Numbered from the stretch's first letter, positions 25,901 to 44,441 are shown. The stretch is DNA of 64,000 bases from Moringa oleifera (GCA_021397835.1 JAJFZO010000747.1:5024501-5088500); one strand, 5' to 3'. A program made the numbers and translations. The notes: generated from the letters alone by a model not told the origin.

Positions 25901-27042
25901 CAACCACAATTTAATGGCTCTGTAGTTGTCAAAGCAGTAGGATTCAGTCAAAGAAATAGCATTGGGAGATAAAGAAAACTTAAGAAAAGAAAAGGAAAAT
26001 AAAAAGAAAAGGAATCAAACACATGAATGTTGACAAAGGTTCATTTAGAACCATCCCCTACCAGACCCTATAAGCATGGGAAAATGATACCAACAGAAAG
26101 GCAACTTAAAACCCTGTCTTTCCGGACAATCCTGCTATAAAAAAATGAATTATATGCATTTAATAATCAGGATAATGAAATGTAACCGTTTAATGAGGAC
26201 ATATTAAGTACTAACTTTATTCTGCATGTACCCAAATCAGCTTCCCTGATTCAGTGCAGCCATTGGATTATTAACCAATTATATGAACTTTGACTCACCC
26301 AAGCCAAACAGCGATTATAGAATATACTTTGAAGATTGAACGCAAAAGAAAAAGGCATCTAAGAACATACTTTGCCCAGGCAAATTCTCCTAATGCAAAA
26401 GCAAAGTCAACGGCAATAAATTTAAAAGTGAAAATGTGATGAAATTTAATTGCACTGACCAATAACAAGGATGCAATCCTAAAGCAATGAGGCAAACACA
26501 AGCAAAAAAAAAAAAAAAAACAACCCAAAAAAAAAAAAACACCAAGTATACATAGGATCTGCAATGGCAGAGAAGGTCAAGTTTCATTGTAATCTGCAAC
26601 CAACAAGAATAAGCTCAAAGCCCTAACAAGTGCCGCATGCCAAAATGAGAAAACAGGTGAACCAGTTGTGCCAAGAAAAATCCCAGACATGGCATGCACA
26701 AGATCTTGGTTTCGACAGTCCAAAGTCATGGGAACATCATATTTAAATTCTTTTCCTTTTCAAACCGAAATATTTGAAGCAACCAATGAGGCACTTAGGA
26801 ATGAGAATTTTTACAAACTACACCAATTAATGGAACTTTGGACCACTGCCTGTGGATTAAGTTCAAGACTTCACCTCTCTTCTCATGTTTCTAAGCAGCT
26901 AAACAGAATATAGAAGAATGACAATGACTATTACCTTATGGTCACCTCCACCAGTGGCAAACCTATGGCCACCAGGCTGAACATCAATAGAGAATATCTG
27001 CATTCCCTCATGCCTAACCCAACTGGGCTTCTCTGCTATCAT
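19947..27042 (-). CDS. HIRA: HIRA histone chaperone (WD40 protein), 10 coding exons, 1039 aa
   Basis: HIRA deposits histone H3.3-H4 independently of replication, in a complex with UBN and CABIN1-type partners, with ASF1 handing over histones. Coding exons (minus, 5' to 3') are 27042-26935, 25510-25235, 24962-24711, 24633-24236, 24081-23064, 22000-21796, 21691-21451, 21124-21002, 20908-20791 and 20327-19947. All nine introns are GT-AG, the phases join, and the sum is 3120 nt. N-terminal WD40 repeats fill about residues 1-370 ([41 protein letters not shown]). The ASF1-binding B-domain motif [14 protein letters not shown] is at about 481-494. The conserved C-terminal Hir region includes [13 protein letters not shown] and [20 protein letters not shown] segments. 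The length is close to Arabidopsis HIRA (At3g44530, about 1020 aa). The start [13 protein letters not shown] is the family start. The acidic, Ala/Asp-rich tail is lineage-variable. The gene is intact. Confidence 0.95.
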
Positions 27043-27900
27043 CTTTGCTTCTTGTTTTTCAGAAAACCGAATAGAGAACTTGTTACTCGGTTTCCTAAGA
27101 GTCTAGCAAAAGGGCATAAAAGTTCATAGCTGTTCCAGAAGAAAACCTCTCACCTCGGAATGAGGAAAAACCCCCAATTGTGATATATACAGCCAAAACC
27201 CAGTTAAAGACTTCTACACAAGCAGTGCATATGCAAAACTATATTTTCGAAGCCCAAAAACCCAAAAAAAAAAAAAAAATGTATTCCTCACACGCACCAA
27301 AACCCCAAGAGAAAATAGCCCGGTTTACCCCTTTCTTCAAAATCCCAGGAAGAAAAATGAAAAATACAGGGTTTTGGAAGTCGGAAAGAACCCTGAACTA
27401 ATTAAGCTAAAAACAAAAATACAAAGATTCAATAACCAAGAAAGAGCAAAAGAAACTCGCATCTTGTCAAATGCAAAAGAAAATACCCATGTAAAAGCAC
27501 AGGAAATTAAGAGGGTTTGAGCGCAAGAAAGCACTAATTTCTTCCTCAGCGGAAAAAAAAACCCTAAAATGGTAAAAAAGAGTCCAGGAAAAAAAAAGGT
27601 ACCGCTAGATTGACTGTTAAAGGGCAAAAGGTAAAGTAAAACCCTAGCTCCAGGGGTTTGAAGAGCAAGAGAAGAGAAAATGAGATCAAAAAGAAGTAAC
27701 TTGCCTTGATAACGGTCAAAATCTATACCCCGAGGTCTTTAGATGTGAATGACGGAGAAAGGAAAAGAAAATAGAACCAAATTGTTATAAGAAAAAAGAA
27801 AGGAAAATCATTTTGGAGTGCAAAGCTGAGGGTAGAGAGAGAAACCAGGTTTCTTAGATTTGAAAGGGACAGAGAATGAGAGAACCCCCAAGTCGTTATT
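27043..27900 (-). promoter_or_regulatory. HIRA 5' UTR (probable leader intron) and proximal promoter
   Basis: Between the HIRA ATG and about 27,900 the sequence is A/G-rich on the plus strand (a C/T-rich leader on the minus strand) and lacks a real ORF. A 5' UTR intron is likely. A GC-type donor reading atcaag|gcaagt is near 27,703, and acceptor-like ctag sites lie shortly upstream of the ATG. Neither junction can be proved without cDNA. Confidence 0.4.
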
Positions 27901-28250
27901 AGTGAGTGAAATGAGTGAGAGGTTTACTTGATGACTTTATCTGCTCATTGTCAGCTCCTTTTGTCAGTCTGCGTGTAACACACGTCAGATTTTAATTTCC
28001 ACTTTAAAAATATTATTATTATAATTTAAAAGCAAAATAATAACCCAAAAAAAAAGGTATATGCTCTTATGTCAATTTTAATTAATGTAGTCATAAGGGT
28101 TTTTGGTACATGTTATTAATAACATAGTTTATTTTTAATGTCAATTATAGTATATAAATTAACAAAACTAAAATAAATCATGATTTTATTAATATTGATC
28201 TCATGTCTTCTGTAATATTGTATGAATAAGGCTTTCACAATGTAAATGCA
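27901..28250. other. AT-rich intergenic spacer upstream of HIRA
   Basis: AT-rich sequence with A runs. No ORF or repeat end was recognised. Confidence 0.5.
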
Positions 28251-31200
28251 AAATAATGTGTAAAGATTGTAACAAGGAAAATCAAATTTGTATTTCCAGG
28301 AAAACTATTGGTTTCAGTACTGTTCCAAAGGGTTTCAGGCAGCAAATGGACCTCTTCAGAATTTGCCTCTTGAATCTTTCAGACAGTGGTGACCATGGAA
28401 TCCTTATGCTTAATCAGATTGTTGGGGCTGCTAGATATCAATGCAACAAATTCAAGACTATCCTTCAACAAGGTTTTCCTGGATTAAGCTGTGTAGCCAG
28501 GCTGAAGTTCTTCCTGTCTTGGATCTTCTCTTTCCCTTGACCCTGTTTCACTCCAACCCACTCACTTTGATAATGCAATCTGAACAGGAGCTGTCAATGA
28601 ACTCCAGGCAGGAATTCTTGTTTCTGCTTCTGCCTGAAACTCCTTTTCATTTGGAACCATTTCTGAAATTGTTGCTCCTTGGATCCTAACCGGGGCTGCA
28701 AGTTCTTTCAACAGGGAATTCAGCTCAAATATATATCTTGGAAACTCAAAATGTTAAAGGTAATCTTTCATAGCAGCTAATACACAACCACCCCCCAAAA
28801 AAAGAAAAAAAGAAAAGGAAAAAGAAGAAAAAAAAAATGGGAGGAAGAGAGAAAGAGAGAGCAATTCAGAGAAGAATAAAAGGTACGAGCTGCTAAATAA
28901 GGTCAATATTTCTTGCCTGTGTTTTTCCCAAACCCTCTCAAAATCAAAACTTAAACACAGTTTTAACAGCTGAGTATGCAATAAAGAACACGAGGTATCT
29001 CGTATATTTCCTTATAAAGATCAATAGAAGCACTTGATAAATATCTATTGCTTTTCCATTGTTGATTCAAGGATGTTGTCACTCTTGCTGCACTATGTAA
29101 TAAGTGAGCATACCTGAGGAAGTTTGGCCTTGTCTAAATGTAAAATTCAATATTGCAAAGCTTCTTCTTCTTCTTCTTCACTTTTTCCTCGAAATTTTGC
29201 ATGTCCTATCTTTTAGGAATTATATAACATCATTTAAGAATTCCATTAAAATCTCCTTTGCCCTCATCAATTACCTGGATCTTGGAATTTCTTACACTGT
29301 CCCCACTGCACCCTAAAGAAGAAAAAAGAGAATACCTTCAATTTTTTTATGGCCCTGCCAATCACACTAAACCCCTCCTCCAGAAGAGGGAGAAAAAATG
29401 CTTCTGGTCATATCTCTCCAGGTTTGCTGTTCAAGCAACCCAAGAAAAAGTAAAAGGAAAAATGAATTATTCTATTCCCCAACCAAACTCTTCAAGAATT
29501 TCCCCGTATCCTTAGTATAATTCTCCTTCAATGACAATGTTGTATCACAGCACAGATTTCCTAATATCCGAAATTCCTCTCAAGATTATTCAACTACCAA
29601 AACCAAGAAGCCATCAGTTTCCATTATAGTAGTCACATAAAACCAAGTGATGCTTCACAATTGGTCCCATTGGTGGTTTTTTAAGAGTAAAATTGGCTTT
29701 GTTATGTTAGCAACCCCAGAACTCCTGAACTGTTATCAGTCTTTGGTTTCTTGTTTTAGTCTTGGTCTTTTCCTTCCTCTATCAGCTTTCGCGAGAATAC
29801 AATAGATGCTACCTTGGAACAAATTTTTACTACCTCAATATCATGAAATGAATAGTAATCCTGACAGAAATGCTTCTTTTATTGTAGGAATTGAATTGTC
29901 AGAATCTCCCAGATACCAACATATTTGAACACCAAAATGATGGCAGAACGGCTATGTTCCCTTCCAAGGAACCAAACAGTACTCCAGCCTTTATTTTAGT
30001 TTTGTAAAACTATGGCAAAATCGTTTATATTCATAGCAATTATAACACCCACCAATCCCCTAGCCCAAGAGGGATGGAAGGATAGCATCTCTGGTAATAT
30101 TAGAAGTTTACATAGAAGGGGAAAAAAACCTGAAGAAGTTCACACCTGAAAATGCATATCCCAATTGCTACAGACAAGCAATTACAGCAGCATGGTGTCC
30201 AGTAGCAGGTGAAGCCACAGCTTAACAATCTGCCAATTGCGACATACTCAGCTGGCACCTCCATGTCTTGCCACATGTTTTTACAATGTCAGGAATATAA
30301 GATCTTGCTGACCTTCAGCGAATCCAGCAGCTATAACATCTGAAATAATAATAACAGCTTAGCAGTCTCTACGTCAAATTTATTACAAACATTTCATGTC
30401 AACTTAGCAAATATACTATTACTCCTATCTCCCGGGATCTAATGTTCTCATTTTACAGGTACACTCCCAGGTACAACCCAAAATGAGGAGATCCAAATGG
30501 CACTAAGACCATACCTTTTGACTATGGGTCCAGTCACATAAACTAATGGGGTCATTATACCCAGGACTGGTTTATAATGCTAGTCACAATGATGCTACCA
30601 ATTTCCTCTGCAGCACCAGCGCAAGCCCTGCACAACTAAGAAACAACAGAAGAGCTACATTATTGCCCGAACCATCAACAGCTTCCCAATTTGACTACCC
30701 ATCAATTAGCATGTCCAACATGAACAGAAGTTTATTTGTTCACCAAATAGTTACATATCACAGTAAAGGCAAAGATCAGGGAGTTTGTGTTGCACATGTT
30801 GATTACCCTACTTAAGTTGAAGTTACACCTACACCTTCTAACCTCAACTTTACATGGACTGGAGGCAAGAAGTCTCACAGGGTTGATTTTGAACCTCACA
30901 AGCACCTTAATTGAATTTTTACGTTGAGGGCTTTAATGTGGAAAAATGGTGTGTCACATGGTTAAATGTCCTATCAATCTCAATGTGCTTTCCGTGTAGC
31001 AGTTGTGCCAACCATTCCCTTAGTTTGCGGCCAGCAGTAAAATAAATTGAAATCTGATTAAGGAACTAAATTATATTGTTGTCCTCTCTTTCTTTTAAAT
31101 CATTTAAATCCTCCATTCCATTGAACTCCTGCTTGTATCCTTGGCCAAGCACTTAATGTTATGCCTATTTCAAATATTGATTTCTTTCTAAGCCCCAAAT

Positions 31201-31330
31201 ATTAAGTCTGATATGTTCAGAAAAGCAGTGTTCTTGAAGAACATATATAGAGATCTGATGTGATGTTGAATTAGTCTTTAATGATTTTAGTTGAGCAGCT
31301 TTTCAAGATTAAAAAGGGTTTAAGGTAAAG
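28250..31330. other. Gene-like composition, no recognised product
   Basis: Composition is less AT-rich than the flanks and resembles exon/UTR sequence, yet there is no ORF above about 95 codons. On the minus strand a 64-codon open stretch at about 28,732-28,544 reads FELNSLLKELAAPVRI and then EKEFQAEAETRIPAWSSL before a TGA. Another minus-strand candidate exon near 30,345-30,285 follows an acceptor-like attattatttcag and reads DVIAAGFAEGQQDLIFLTL then TAA. I do not recognise either. Possible readings are a decayed gene, a spliced long non-coding RNA, or the distal 3' UTR of the minus-strand PPR gene. Confidence 0.35.
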
Positions 31331-31763
31331 ACATGTCCGTGTCAATGTAATAGATTATAATCCTTTTTAATTTGAATATTAGGAACTTTTATGAAATTAG
31401 CTAAAAATTTATATCAATGCATTTTCTTCAAGACCCCTGACGTTTCATACTACTCACCTACTAGCTACAGTAAGATTGTAACTTTTTGAGAGACATCTTC
31501 CGTTGATTGTGGAGCAATATGCAAATTCAAGCTTACTTATTAGCATGATTCATCAATGTTTTTCCACTTGCAAGTCTAATTTGTCAGTGTTAGTAGTTGC
31601 AGATTCAATACAAATAACTGCTGTGACTATTATGTACTTGCATGATATTCAAAGTCAAAGTAGATGAAGCTTCCATTTAGAACAAAGAACAGATGAACTG
31701 CTACTGATATTAGTATCCTGATATAATCAATAAGTTTATATAAAATTTTGATGTTTATTATAT
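31331..31763. other. AT-rich intergenic DNA, nothing recognised
   Basis: A transition from the gene-like block to AT-rich sequence bounded by the MITE-like element. Nothing else was recognised. Confidence 0.5.
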
Positions 31764-32230
31764 ATTACCAAACAAACCCTGATACTAAAAAAGTGACAAA
31801 GCGAACGTTAATTTATCAATTTAAATCAAATTAAATCTTGTTAAAAAAAATTATAAAATAAGTATATTCAAATTGAAAATCTTGAGTAATAAATTTTGAC
31901 TTGAAATTTTTTAAAGATGTAAAAAAATATTTAAGATACCATTAGAAAAAAATTCAAAATTTGTTGAGCACTATAAGTATTTTTCAAAAAAATTTATACT
32001 ATCAAATTTTGAAAAATTCATAAAAAATAGTTTGTAACTTGAAACTAATTCAAATTTGAATGATGGACTCGAAATATAGTGTAAAATTTATTTGAGTTAT
32101 TTTTTAAATATTTCAACAATATAAACACCCTTAATTTTTTACAACCATTTGAAGCGAGACCAATTTAAATCAAATTGATAGGTTGAGATTCGATTCATCA
32201 ATTTTTGAACATTAAGTTTTGTTTGATAAT
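31764..32230 (+). mobile_element. AT-rich MITE-like element, copy 3
   Basis: The left end attaccaaacaaaccct and the complement of the right end attatcaaacaaaactt are inverted repeats bounding 467 bp. Subterminal 'tttatcaatttaaatcaaat' and its near complement extend the symmetry. The interior shares ordered blocks with copies 1, 2, 4, 5 and 6. There is no coding capacity, and the target-site duplication is not clear in the AT-rich flanks. Confidence 0.65.
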
Positions 32231-32334
32231 ATAAGATAAATATCAAAATTTTATATAAAACTTTTACTTTTTATAATTTTATTCGCTCAAAAACAATGAT
32301 ACAGTAAAGAAAATCAGATTGAACCTAAGTATAT

Positions 32335-32349
32335 AGATGTATGTATGTA

Positions 32350-32387
<38 letters not shown>

Positions 32388-32454
32388 TATATGTATATAT
32401 ACATATATATATGTATATATACATATATATATGTATATATACATATATACATAT
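32335..32454. repeat. Compound TA/TGTA microsatellite
   Basis: About 120 bases of (tgta)n, then (ta)n, then repeated 20-base units of the form acatatatatatgtatatat. The unit is itself nearly palindromic, so the array can fold or cruciform. Length is likely polymorphic. Confidence 0.95.
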
Positions 32455-32886
32455 CCAGTAAGTTGTCACATACCTGTCTAACAAATGTGTATTAGCACAG
32501 GGGGCAAACTGGAAAATGGGCTGCCTTCATAAGACCAACAAACCAATATCAGCTAAGGATCCCCTTGCCATTCCCACACCCAAGATTAACCTTAACTTTC
32601 TGCTGATAAGGTAATCATCCTGCCTGTCTTTCATTTTAAGCATGAAACAGCCTCCTTCTAAGATGTGAACAATCATCAGTAGTTAAAGCTAGAATCAACC
32701 CTAATGAAAACATTTATTAAGATGGTTAGGCCTTGAACATGAAAACTATGACCTGCAGTGGAAAGTGTTAGCAATTTAATCTGTTTCCCAATGAAAATTA
32801 GCACAAAAGTTACAATACCTCCATTAAATTGGTCTTGTTGATCACTCAGGCTTTCAGAAACTTCAATGTATACCATGAATGGACTG
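32455..32886 (-). other. PPR gene 3' UTR / downstream region
   Basis: Sequence of transcribed-like composition immediately 3' of the PPR stop codon. No independent gene is seen, and the 75-codon minus-strand frame overlapping the stop is out of frame. Confidence 0.4.
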
Positions 32887-35628
32887 TTACCAAAAGTCTC
32901 CACAAGAGCAGATGCCTCCCTTAAAGTGGTGGAATCGGTTTGTGTCCCTTACAACTATTTCTCTTTCTTCAATCCTTGTGATTAACTTAATAACAGTATG
33001 ACAGTCTCCACAGACTCTAAGGTTCTTAACAATCTGGAGAGGAGTTCCATGAGGAGTGGCAATCAATCCAAAAGCAATAGCTAACCTCTCACTGTGTTGA
33101 GAAAGAATAACTTCTTTGTGTTCATCATCAATGTCCTGAAGCACATAATTTGTATCAGGCTGATAACCGGCATCCTTCAATCGGGTGCCTAATTCTTCAA
33201 GTTTCAAATATATTTGATCTGAAAGAGGATGTGAACGATCGCCAGCCAAGAATGAGTATGTCTTGCTCTTTACCTCAATCCAACTGTACCCAGCTTCTTT
33301 TTTCACTTTCCTCTCATTCATCAATTTCCTCACTTTAGCTCTCTCTTGCCAATTTCCTGCTGCAGCATACATATTTGACAGCAGAACATATGCAGCAGAG
33401 TCTTGGGGCTGAAGTGAGATGAGCTTTTCTGCAGCAAGTTTCCCGAGCTCTAAATCACGGTGAACACGGCAAGCAGCCAAGATCGTTCGCCACACAGTTG
33501 CACCAGCAGGGAATGGCATACCATTTATGATGTCCATGGCCTTGTCAAACAGTCCAGCTCGGCTATATAGATCAACCATGCAGGAATAGTGCTCCATTGT
33601 AGGTTCAATCTGCTGGTCTTTGACCATCATATTAAAATACTTTTCTCCTTCGTCCACTAATCCAGCATGCGTGCAAGCTGCAATGACACCAATAAAAGTT
33701 ATACCATCCATTCCCATGTTCTGCATTTTCAGCTCCTCAAACACCTTGAGGGCCCTATTTGCACGGCCATGTTGTGCATACCCAGAGATCATTGAATTCC
33801 ATGATACCAAATCTCTCTCACCTTGCCTCTTGAAAACTTGATTTGCACTCTCAATATTGCCTCTCTTTGCATACATTGTGACCAGAGCACTGCTGACACA
33901 TAAAGCATTATTCAATCTTGATTTTATTGAGTATGCATGAAATTGTTTCCCCTGTTCTACCGTTGCTGTAGGTGCAGCACATGCATTTATGACACTGGAA
34001 AACGTGAACTCGTTAGGTTTTATCCCTTCCTTTGCCAACTTGACAAATAATTTCACCGATTTCTCAGCATTTCCTACCTGAGCATGTCCAGCTAGCATTG
34101 CTGACCATGCGACTATATCTTTCTCATCAATTCGTTCAAAAACATTTGCAGCTTCATTAACATTTCCTAACTTCACATAAGCATCCAAAAGGGCAGTTCC
34201 AACTGTAGGGAACTTCTCATAGTTAGTCTTGACGACATGAGTGTGAATTTGGAAAGGACAAACAGCAGGTGCAGCTGTGAGAACTGCAGAGTAAGTAAAA
34301 TGGTTTGCTCTAATACCTGTCCTACTCATTTGCCTAAATAAATTTACTGCTTCTTCTTTCTCACCGTTCTGCATATATCCACTAATCATAGCAGTCCATG
34401 ACACTACATTCCATACCTCTTGCATCATAGAGAATAGTTTTAATGCATCAAACATTTCACCACACTTACTGTAAGCTACAATCAAGGCGGTCCTAATGTT
34501 TTTGTCAAATCCGAACCCAGTCTTCAAAACCCAACAATGGAGCTGCCTTGCAAAGCTCAATTTTTTAAGGTTAGCACATAACTTAATAACAGTAGCAAAA
34601 CTTGATTGGGTTAGCTCTACACCAGCATGCCTCATAAGGTCAAACATACTTAAAGCTTCTAAGTCCAGCCCGTTCATCGCATACCCTGCAATCATACCAT
34701 TCCATGTAATTGCACTCTTATCCTCCAACCAGTCAAAAACGGCTCTAGCATTTCCAACCATCCCTGACTTCAGATACATGTTAATGATAGAATTGCACAA
34801 CTCTGTGGCCACCTCAAAGCCCTTCTTTATAACCTTGGCATGAACTTGAACCCCAATCTCAACCATCCCTTCATTGGCCAAAGCTCCAAGAACAGCAGCA
34901 AAGGTAAATGGGTTTGGCTCAATGCCTTCAACTTGCATTCTAGAAAATAGATCTAACACCCGTGCACTCAATCCTTTCTGTGCATACCCAGTAAGCAATG
35001 AAGTCCATGAAACCACATTCCTCTCGTCCATTTCATCGAAAATTCTGTTTCCATCTTCCACATTATCCGTCTTCATATACATATCAACAAGAGATGTCCC
35101 AACACTGACATTCTCCACAAAACCAAACTTCAAGCATTCACAATGGACCTGTCTACCGACCACGTCATCAAACAAGCTACCACAGACTTTCAAGACACAG
35201 GAAAAAGTCGAAGCATTAACGGGAAAACCTGATCGGCGGATACCCAAGAAGATATTAAGAGCTTCTCGGTCGCGGTAATCACGGGCATAGTCAAACAGCA
35301 AGTGATTGTTCAGATCAAGGTTCTGCTGAGAAATTCCATCGAACAGGTGGTATGTAATGGATTGAGAAGGAGGTTTCAACTTAAAGCAGGACGTTTGGCG
35401 ATTGAAGACCACTGCATGGAGTTCGGAGACAGGTTGGTGCCCAGGACATCGAGGACAGGAATGCGTCAAGAGGGCTTTAAGAGTAAGTTGCTTTGTAGGG
35501 TTTTTAGTCAGTGTTTCCAGACAGAGAGTCAAGAACATGGTTGCATCTGCCGCAACAAAGAAGTGGAGACCTGAGAGCTCCACCAGTTTCCTGACAGAAG
35601 AAATGACCGCTTGCAGTGTCAAAAGCAA
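32887..35628 (-). CDS. PLS-class pentatricopeptide repeat protein with DYW deaminase domain, 913 aa
   Basis: A single exon, as is usual for plant PPR genes. Residues about 115-770 are PLS-type repeats (TSLVDMYMKTDNVEDGNRIF, VVSWTAMISGYMQNGEKEEA, DLVSWNSMISGYAQHGRANR). E/E+ motifs follow (TVWRTILAACRVHRDLELG, GYSWIEVKSKTYSFLAGD). The C-terminal DYW cytidine-deaminase domain has its zinc/catalytic HSE at 845-847 and CGDC at about 873-876, and the tail is GGICSCGDFW. DYW proteins act in C-to-U RNA editing in plastids or mitochondria. The hydrophobic/basic N-terminus fits an organellar presequence. The start at 35,628 is the first ATG; Met30 (35,541) is an alternative. It is the likely orthologue of Arabidopsis At2g27610. 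The editing target cannot be read from sequence without computing the repeat code. Confidence 0.95.
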   Translation of the reverse strand: MLLTLQAVISSVRKLVELSGLHFFVAADATMFLTLCLETLTKNPTKQLTLKALLTHSCPRCPGHQPVSELHAVVFNRQTSCFKLKPPSQSITYHLFDGISQQNLDLNNHLLFDYARDYRDREALNIFLGIRRSGFPVNASTFSCVLKVCGSLFDDVVGRQVHCECLKFGFVENVSVGTSLVDMYMKTDNVEDGNRIFDEMDERNVVSWTSLLTGYAQKGLSARVLDLFSRMQVEGIEPNPFTFAAVLGALANEGMVEIGVQVHAKVIKKGFEVATELCNSIINMYLKSGMVGNARAVFDWLEDKSAITWNGMIAGYAMNGLDLEALSMFDLMRHAGVELTQSSFATVIKLCANLKKLSFARQLHCWVLKTGFGFDKNIRTALIVAYSKCGEMFDALKLFSMMQEVWNVVSWTAMISGYMQNGEKEEAVNLFRQMSRTGIRANHFTYSAVLTAAPAVCPFQIHTHVVKTNYEKFPTVGTALLDAYVKLGNVNEAANVFERIDEKDIVAWSAMLAGHAQVGNAEKSVKLFVKLAKEGIKPNEFTFSSVINACAAPTATVEQGKQFHAYSIKSRLNNALCVSSALVTMYAKRGNIESANQVFKRQGERDLVSWNSMISGYAQHGRANRALKVFEELKMQNMGMDGITFIGVIAACTHAGLVDEGEKYFNMMVKDQQIEPTMEHYSCMVDLYSRAGLFDKAMDIINGMPFPAGATVWRTILAACRVHRDLELGKLAAEKLISLQPQDSAAYVLLSNMYAAAGNWQERAKVRKLMNERKVKKEAGYSWIEVKSKTYSFLAGDRSHPLSDQIYLKLEELGTRLKDAGYQPDTNYVLQDIDDEHKEVILSQHSERLAIAFGLIATPHGTPLQIVKNLRVCGDCHTVIKLITRIEEREIVVRDTNRFHHFKGGICSCGDFW

Positions 35629-36445
35629 TTAGTCCAACTCCAACATGGCACAACCTAACAAGATTTTAGACAGTTTTAAGCATTTAATTGTTGTGGTGAA
35701 AATAACTAAAGACTAAATTGTTAGAATTTTTATTATTGCATCAAGGGATTGCAATTCATCTTACCACTTTGTTTTTCTTTTTTTCAAATTAAAAAAGAAA
35801 GATATGCTGACCTGTTCTGACATACACTACATCAGGTTTTTCTGCAGAAATTGCACTGGTCACTAGCGTGAGCCGCCTGGATAGAATTTGATGTTAGACC
35901 AATTGATTGATTTACACATGAACATCAGACCAATTGATTGATTAACACATGACCTATTAACCATCCACTTCAGGCACAAGATGTTCCCAATGTTCTTCTA
36001 CCAGCTCCAAGACAACTTTTGATTTAAAAGTATTCCGCAAAGGACCATGGAAACGGGCATTCAAAAGGTCATTAACAGTTTGCTCTACACTTGACCGAAG
36101 GCCTCTAGCATAGCAGCTGTGTTTACCTTCCCATCATACCCAGGTTACCACTTGGAAATTGATACATTGAGGGCACGAAGCCAAGCCATGCAGACGACAT
36201 ATTCAACACCCTTGACGCAATATTGTGAGAATCTTCATTACACAGTTTCCAACAAACAATTCAAATTAAGTATCAACTTGGATTGTTCCATCTCAATACA
36301 AGAACGGGGAAGTTGTATCATCTTCTTCCCAATCTAAGGAAAGCTGATACATAATCGACTGGATCCAACTGCGATAAATAAAATACAAATCATAGTGGTT
36401 GCACTCACTAGTGTGGACCATTGTGATATTGCTCTCATTAAATTC
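35629..36445. other. PPR promoter / VPS4 3' UTR interval
   Basis: An 817-bp spacer between two minus-strand genes. It must hold the VPS4 3' UTR and poly(A) signals at the right and the PPR promoter at the left. No gene is seen. Confidence 0.5.
35893..35954. repeat. 31-bp imperfect tandem duplication
   Basis: The word agaccaattgattgatt occurs at 35,896 and 35,927, with the following t/a-acacatga also shared. It lies within 270 bp upstream of the PPR start codon. Confidence 0.85.
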
Positions 36446-43154
<6,709 letters not shown>

Positions 43155-43560
43155 AATTTATACCCCTATTCTTCTTTTCCGTTCTCTTCTTCTCTAATAT
43201 CTGGGTTTTGAACGAAATCGCATCTGATGATCGGAATCGGGTACCAAGCAGGTGAACCCTAGAACTTGGATGCGTTCATGATGTTTTTCTCGGGTAAACA
43301 CAAAGGATTCAGGAAACCCTGCCTGATTGAATATAAAGAGCTTAACCAGACGATTATAAAAACAGATAGAGAGAGAGAAATGAAGATCTACGAATAAAGA
43401 GAGACGGGGAAGGAAGGACGCAACGAGAAGAAGATTGATCTGATGTTAAAAAACAAAAAGTAAGCGTTGGCTTTCCTTAATGGAAGAGGGACTCGTGTGC
43501 TTTCTTGGAAGGGAGAGTTTTCCTTGGCCGTAAAATCTGATTAACACCAGAAAAATCACC
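43155..43560 (-). promoter_or_regulatory. VPS4 5' UTR and proximal promoter
   Basis: Upstream of the VPS4 ATG is a leader containing an agagagag run (43,371-43,378) and poly-purine tracts on the plus strand, then a sharp shift to AT-rich DNA after about 43,620. The transcription start cannot be fixed. Confidence 0.45.
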
Positions 43561-44441
43561 TTAACCTTTGATTTGCCGATGCCTATGTTCAAGAATTAAA
43601 CATGGATCCTAATTTCACTTCTTTATGTTAAAAAGTTGGATAAAAATTAGGTTAATTGAAAAAGAAATGGTAATATATTAAATTAAGTTTTAAAAGGATA
43701 ATTATATTATTTAATAATTATATTTAAAACAATATTATTACTTAAAAATAACTTTATATTGATATTGGAACTGCATTTAATATTATTTAAGGTATGGCAT
43801 AAATCATTGAAAATGAATGTAATATTACATATTAGCATGAAAATCTCTTTATTGAATTAATTAAAATTTTAAATTTCACACATTGATAAATCACATTTCC
43901 TAATAATATATCAGATTTTATTTATATTAATTTTAATTATCATAGAATTTCTTATGATAATATATTAAACTACTTAACAAAATGTATCTTTTTATTTAAA
44001 AATTTTTTCGAAAAAACTATAATTTATCCAAATTAAATAAATAGGTTTGAGGTAAACATTAAAAAAAATCTTAAATGATATTTGTTTTTTAATTTAAATT
44101 GTAATGTATTGATTAAATTAATTATATATTTAATTTTTTAAATTGATTTAAATTAACCATTAGTTAAAATGATTGTAGAAAATTAAGGATATATTGTTAA
44201 AATGCCTAAAACTGATTCAAGTAGACCTCAGAAAAAGAAAAAGTTTTTTTCTCTATTGGCACAGGTGTACAAAAATGCTCATTGCCCCTCCAGTTTAATT
44301 ACAAAAATTATCATTAAAAAAATCATAAATCAATGTATTTGAATCACTCATTTTTTCTCTCTCTTAATTTTTTTTGAAAATTTTTACCAATTTGAAATTA
44401 AATCCATTAGTTAATTTCATTTAAGTTCATTGAAAAAAAAT
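43561..44441. other. AT-rich intergenic DNA with a partial MITE copy
   Basis: AT-rich with no gene. Positions 44,085-44,230 match the complement of one end of the AT-rich MITE-like family ('aaattgatttaaatta', 'gattgtagaaaattaaggat', 'attgttaaaatgcc'), giving a truncated minus-orientation copy (copy 4). Confidence 0.45.

Noticed and set aside
26295..26599. Phe/Leu-rich ORFs in HIRA intron 1
   Set aside because: Produced by poly-A tracts read on the minus strand; they fall inside a well-defined intron.
34496..35632. Several antisense ORFs of 70-134 codons over the PPR gene
   Set aside because: They mirror the long PPR coding frame on the other strand and show no independent features.
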